DNA of 64,000 nucleotides from Marinobacter pelagius (GTDB lineage Bacteria > Pseudomonadota > Gammaproteobacteria > Pseudomonadales > Oleiphilaceae): contig NZ_QNRO01000012.1 of the NCBI RefSeq assembly GCF_003315345.1, positions 1 to 64,000 on the forward strand, read 5' to 3'. The notes beneath the pieces are model-generated. The model did no database searches. It was given only the letters and a program-made list of their open reading frames with translations, and was not told where the DNA came from. Of this stretch, positions 61,226 through 64,000 are shown one piece after another. Each line of letters starts with the position of its first letter. Positions within the stretch are counted from its first letter, which is position 1. The translations under genes and the position numbers were made by a program.

Positions 61226-64000
61226 TCAGCTCTTTTGAGACTGTGCGATCCAATCAACCAGGGCGTCGAATGCCATGGGGCGGGCGAAATAATACCCCTG
61301 GAAAGCCTCACAACCGTTTTCGGTCAGGATTTCAACCTCCTCGGCGGTTTCAACCCCCTCAGCAATGACCCTCAGATTCATTTCACGAGCCAGGGTTATC
61401 ATCCCTTTGCACACGGCTGCGTCCTTCTCACTGGTGTTGATGCGGCTGACAAAACTCCGGTCAATTTTGATCTTATCGACTGGTAGGTCCCGCAGATAAC
61501 TGAAACTCGAGAATCCGGTACCGAAATCATCGATGGCGGTGGCGATGCCCATTCCGTTCAACGCGTTGAGAATATCGATTGCCCCATCCGAGTCCTTCAT
61601 CAGGATGCCCTCTGTCAGTTCCAGTTCGAGGTGTTCAGCGGGCAACTCTGTCTTTTCCAGAATGCTTCGAATCGCGCTGAGGAAGCTGGGGCGATGGAAC
61701 TGCATCGGTGACAGGTTCACAGCCATTCTCCCTTTAAGCAGCCCTTTTTCCAGCAGGAGGCGGGCATCGCGACAAGCCTGAGTCGTAACCCATTTCCCCA
61801 GATTCACGATCTGGCCCGTTTCTTCAGCAATCGGAATAAAGTCCGCAGGGGAAATGAATCCTTTTTCCGGGTGGTTCCAGCGAACGAGTGCTTCCAGCCC
61901 ACACAATGTGCCAGCTTTGGTTATCTGGGGCTGGTAATGGAGAAAAAGCTGCCGGGACTCGATTGCTTCCTGCAAATCATTGCGCAGTGTCACCCGTTTA
62001 GTGAGCCTGTTATCGAGCTCCGGCGTGTAGATTTCATATGTATCCCGGCCTTGCTGTTTGGCCTTATACATGGCCATATCTGCCTGTTGAAGCAGCTTTT
62101 CGGGATGTTCCTGATCCTTGGAAATGAAACTGATGCCGATGCTGGCCGAGATATGGAGTTCGTGGGAGCGAATCCGGTGTGGTTTGGTCACCGTTTCAAG
62201 AATACGCTCTGCGACTTCCTCGGCTTCGTGGGTAGCGGCCAGGGCGGGTAATATGAGAACAAATTCGTCGCCGCCGAACCGAGCAAGCGTATCCGTCGGA
62301 CGGGTTGAGGCCTCAAGGCGGCGCGCCACGCTGATCAGCAATTCGTCCCCAATTTTGTGGCCCAAGGTGTCGTTGATGGGCTTGAATTCATCCAAGTCGA
62401 TAAACAACACCGCCAATAATTGCCCCTTCCGATTTGCGAGCGAGACGTCGTGCTCAAGCCGATCTTCGAACAGTGCTCGATTGCCGAGGCCGGTCAACAC
62501 GTCGTGGGTTGCCTGATAGGCGAGGCGGTGTTCCTGTTCTTTCTTCTCCGAGATGTCCCTCATGATGGCGGTGAAGTGGCTCACTTCCTGCCGATGGTCG
62601 CGAACCGGGGTGATCGAGACCTGGTTCCAGAACGGAGAGCCGTCCCGGCGATAGCTCTTGAGCGTCAGACTCAGGGGTTGACCGGCTCTGGCCGCCTGAC
62701 GGATTTGCTCGATGTCTTTCTCGTCGGTCTCTGGTCCGCTCAGGAGCTGGACGGGTGCCCCCAGCAGTTCCGCTTCGGAATAGCCGGTCATTTGTGAAAA
62801 GGCCGGGTTCACAAACACCACGGGCAAGCCCTCAGAGCGGTAGTCCACCACCACGACCCCGTTATCGCTCGATTCCAGGCTGCGTTTCAGAATGCGTTGA
62901 CTCTCCTGCGCGTTCAGCCTCTCGGTAATATCCTTGCCAATCAGGAAAACGCCCGATACCTTGCCATCGACCACGATAGGCAGGAGGTCACACTCATAAG
63001 TTCGAGCCTCCGAGATGTGCTGAGAGGTGAGAGTGATTTCAAACTTCTGTGCGTGGCCGGCTGCTGCGTTTCCAAAGGCTGTCTCGAACACTCCTTGCTC
63101 GTGGTCACTGATGTCTCGTTTCTTCAAAACCTGGAGATAGTGAGTCACGCCAATGTCTGATTCTTTCAGTCCGATGATGCGCCGGGCGATGGGATTAACC
63201 ATTCGGTAATACCCCTGCTGATCAAACGCCAGGATGGCATCCGGTGTTTGGGAGAACAGGGAACGGAACTGCTGTTCAGAGACGTTTAATGCTCTCGCCT
63301 GATTTTTATAGACGCCCAGCAGGCTGCGACCCATGATCAGCAAATAACTCATGGTCAGACCAAAAACGAGTACGGCCAGAGGGAATCCTCCCTGCAGAGA
63401 TTTCGGGTTGGGGGGACCGGCGGTTGCGCGCAATAGAAGATTCGGACCGTTGGGGAGGGGCACGGTGGTTGTTTCCTCAACCTCCGGTTCACCCGAATCT
63501 GGCTCTTTGACCTGAGGAACCCGAGAAACGAGTGTGATGTCAAAGTCGCGACTGCGGTGAGGGGCTTCAAAGGAGAGTAGCGTCTGCAGATCGAATGCGG
63601 CCAGCATTTGCGCTCCCTGTGACTCACCGACCGTCACGAGCGCGAGTGCTTTGTACGGTCGTTCCTCGTCTGGAATTAACCAACCATTTGGAGGGCCGTC
63701 TGTCCGGCTTTCGCGCAACCAGGACAAGACCTCCGGCTTGACCGATTGATCCATCAGCCACATAAGGCTGAATGGGCTGCGTGCAGTTCTCCAGAGGGGG
63801 GCTCCATCGTTTTGCACTATCAGAATCGACTCCAGCGCGGGAGTATCGTCGAAGTATCTGTTGACTTCTGTGGCTTCCAGCGCTTCAGGGACGTCATATT
63901 CGAATGCGGCCCACCGGTTCGCCAGCCGCTCAATCATTTTCAGGTGATTGTCCACGCCGTGTTCCAGGGCCCCCGCATAGTGCTGAAGAATTGACTGTGC
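61226..64000 (-). CDS. PAS-GGDEF-EAL cyclic-di-GMP protein, 5' end beyond window
   Basis: The frame is open to the window edge, so at least 924 residues are present and the start lies outside. Order: extracytoplasmic sensor region, one membrane segment (FPLAVLVFGLTMSYLLIMG), two PAS domains (FSQTPDAILAFDQQGYYRMV, and FSQMTGYSEAELLGAPVQLL), GGDEF (intact RFGGDEF) and EAL (intact GLEALVRW, ELTEGILMKD, DDFGTGFSSF). Both catalytic motifs look intact, so it may make and break c-di-GMP. A GTG at 63955 is not a convincing start because the upstream residues continue the domain. Confidence 0.92.
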   Translation of the reverse strand, partial: AQSILQHYAGALEHGVDNHLKMIERLANRWAAFEYDVPEALEATEVNRYFDDTPALESILIVQNDGAPLWRTARSPFSLMWLMDQSVKPEVLSWLRESRTDGPPNGWLIPDEERPYKALALVTVGESQGAQMLAAFDLQTLLSFEAPHRSRDFDITLVSRVPQVKEPDSGEPEVEETTTVPLPNGPNLLLRATAGPPNPKSLQGGFPLAVLVFGLTMSYLLIMGRSLLGVYKNQARALNVSEQQFRSLFSQTPDAILAFDQQGYYRMVNPIARRIIGLKESDIGVTHYLQVLKKRDISDHEQGVFETAFGNAAAGHAQKFEITLTSQHISEARTYECDLLPIVVDGKVSGVFLIGKDITERLNAQESQRILKRSLESSDNGVVVVDYRSEGLPVVFVNPAFSQMTGYSEAELLGAPVQLLSGPETDEKDIEQIRQAARAGQPLSLTLKSYRRDGSPFWNQVSITPVRDHRQEVSHFTAIMRDISEKKEQEHRLAYQATHDVLTGLGNRALFEDRLEHDVSLANRKGQLLAVLFIDLDEFKPINDTLGHKIGDELLISVARRLEASTRPTDTLARFGGDEFVLILPALAATHEAEEVAERILETVTKPHRIRSHELHISASIGISFISKDQEHPEKLLQQADMAMYKAKQQGRDTYEIYTPELDNRLTKRVTLRNDLQEAIESRQLFLHYQPQITKAGTLCGLEALVRWNHPEKGFISPADFIPIAEETGQIVNLGKWVTTQACRDARLLLEKGLLKGRMAVNLSPMQFHRPSFLSAIRSILEKTELPAEHLELELTEGILMKDSDGAIDILNALNGMGIATAIDDFGTGFSSFSYLRDLPVDKIKIDRSFVSRINTSEKDAAVCKGMITLAREMNLRVIAEGVETAEEVEILTENGCEAFQGYYFARPMAFDALVDWIAQSQKS

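Overview
The window looks like a chromosomal segment of a marine hydrocarbon-degrading gammaproteobacterium, most likely Marinobacter or a close relative. This rests on content: a seven-subunit-type Mrp sodium/proton antiporter, an integral-membrane alkane hydroxylase (AlkB) beside acyl-CoA oxidation genes, a full acyclic-terpene (atu) cluster, serA paired with D-2-hydroxyglutarate dehydrogenase, and G+C-rich coding. The genus is an inference; no rRNA or other marker gene is present.

Layout. 0-6.1 kb: the mnhA/B-C-D-E-F-G operon on the minus strand, followed by palindromic REP units. 6.5-7.6 kb: a CNNM/CorC-type membrane protein gene interrupted by an amber codon. 7.6-13.1 kb: a lipid-oxidation block with a GlxA-type regulator, a DmdC-like acyl-CoA dehydrogenase, a crotonase and alkB. 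13.2-20.6 kb: envelope genes, including a PhoX phosphatase behind a tandem Pho-box-like array, an OmpA-family porin, and a TSP3-repeat lipoprotein frameshifted by a 7-bp tandem duplication. Two paralogous small Cys-motif proteins in this stretch share a CRP-like upstream site. 20.7-41 kb: mostly housekeeping genes (MFS, RlmJ, MscS, an orphan TRAP binding protein, esterases, SerA/D2HGDH, sirtuin, UbiB-like kinase, FAH-family hydrolase, Apt, purine permease, TRIC channel, a BLUF photoreceptor with a C-terminal membrane anchor, quinone oxidoreductase). 41.4-53.1 kb: atuABCDEFH on the minus strand with divergent atuR. 53.2-60.2 kb: a Fur-type promoter, TonB receptor and FecBCDE-like iron importer, then a catalytic-domain-only tyrosine recombinase, all bracketed by an ~82-bp direct repeat. 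60.3-64 kb: a periplasmic binding protein and a PAS-GGDEF-EAL protein that runs off the window.

The genes make a coherent picture. Alkanes enter through AlkB and beta-oxidation enzymes. Branched isoprenoids (citronellol/geraniol type) enter through Atu, which needs a biotin-dependent geranyl-CoA carboxylase (AtuC+AtuF). Iron for AlkB and the cytochromes would come through the 53-59 kb importer.

The most unusual structure is a family of eight ~94-118-bp palindromic elements, six inside or beside the atu cluster and two beside the alkane genes. Each has a conserved core with two small hairpins, enclosed by a long (21-32 bp) perfect or nearly perfect inverted repeat whose sequence is different in every copy. 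Other points worth following are the integrase-linked direct repeats around the iron-uptake genes, the 7-bp switch-like duplication, and REP palindromes that have supplied the C-terminus of a kinase-like protein.
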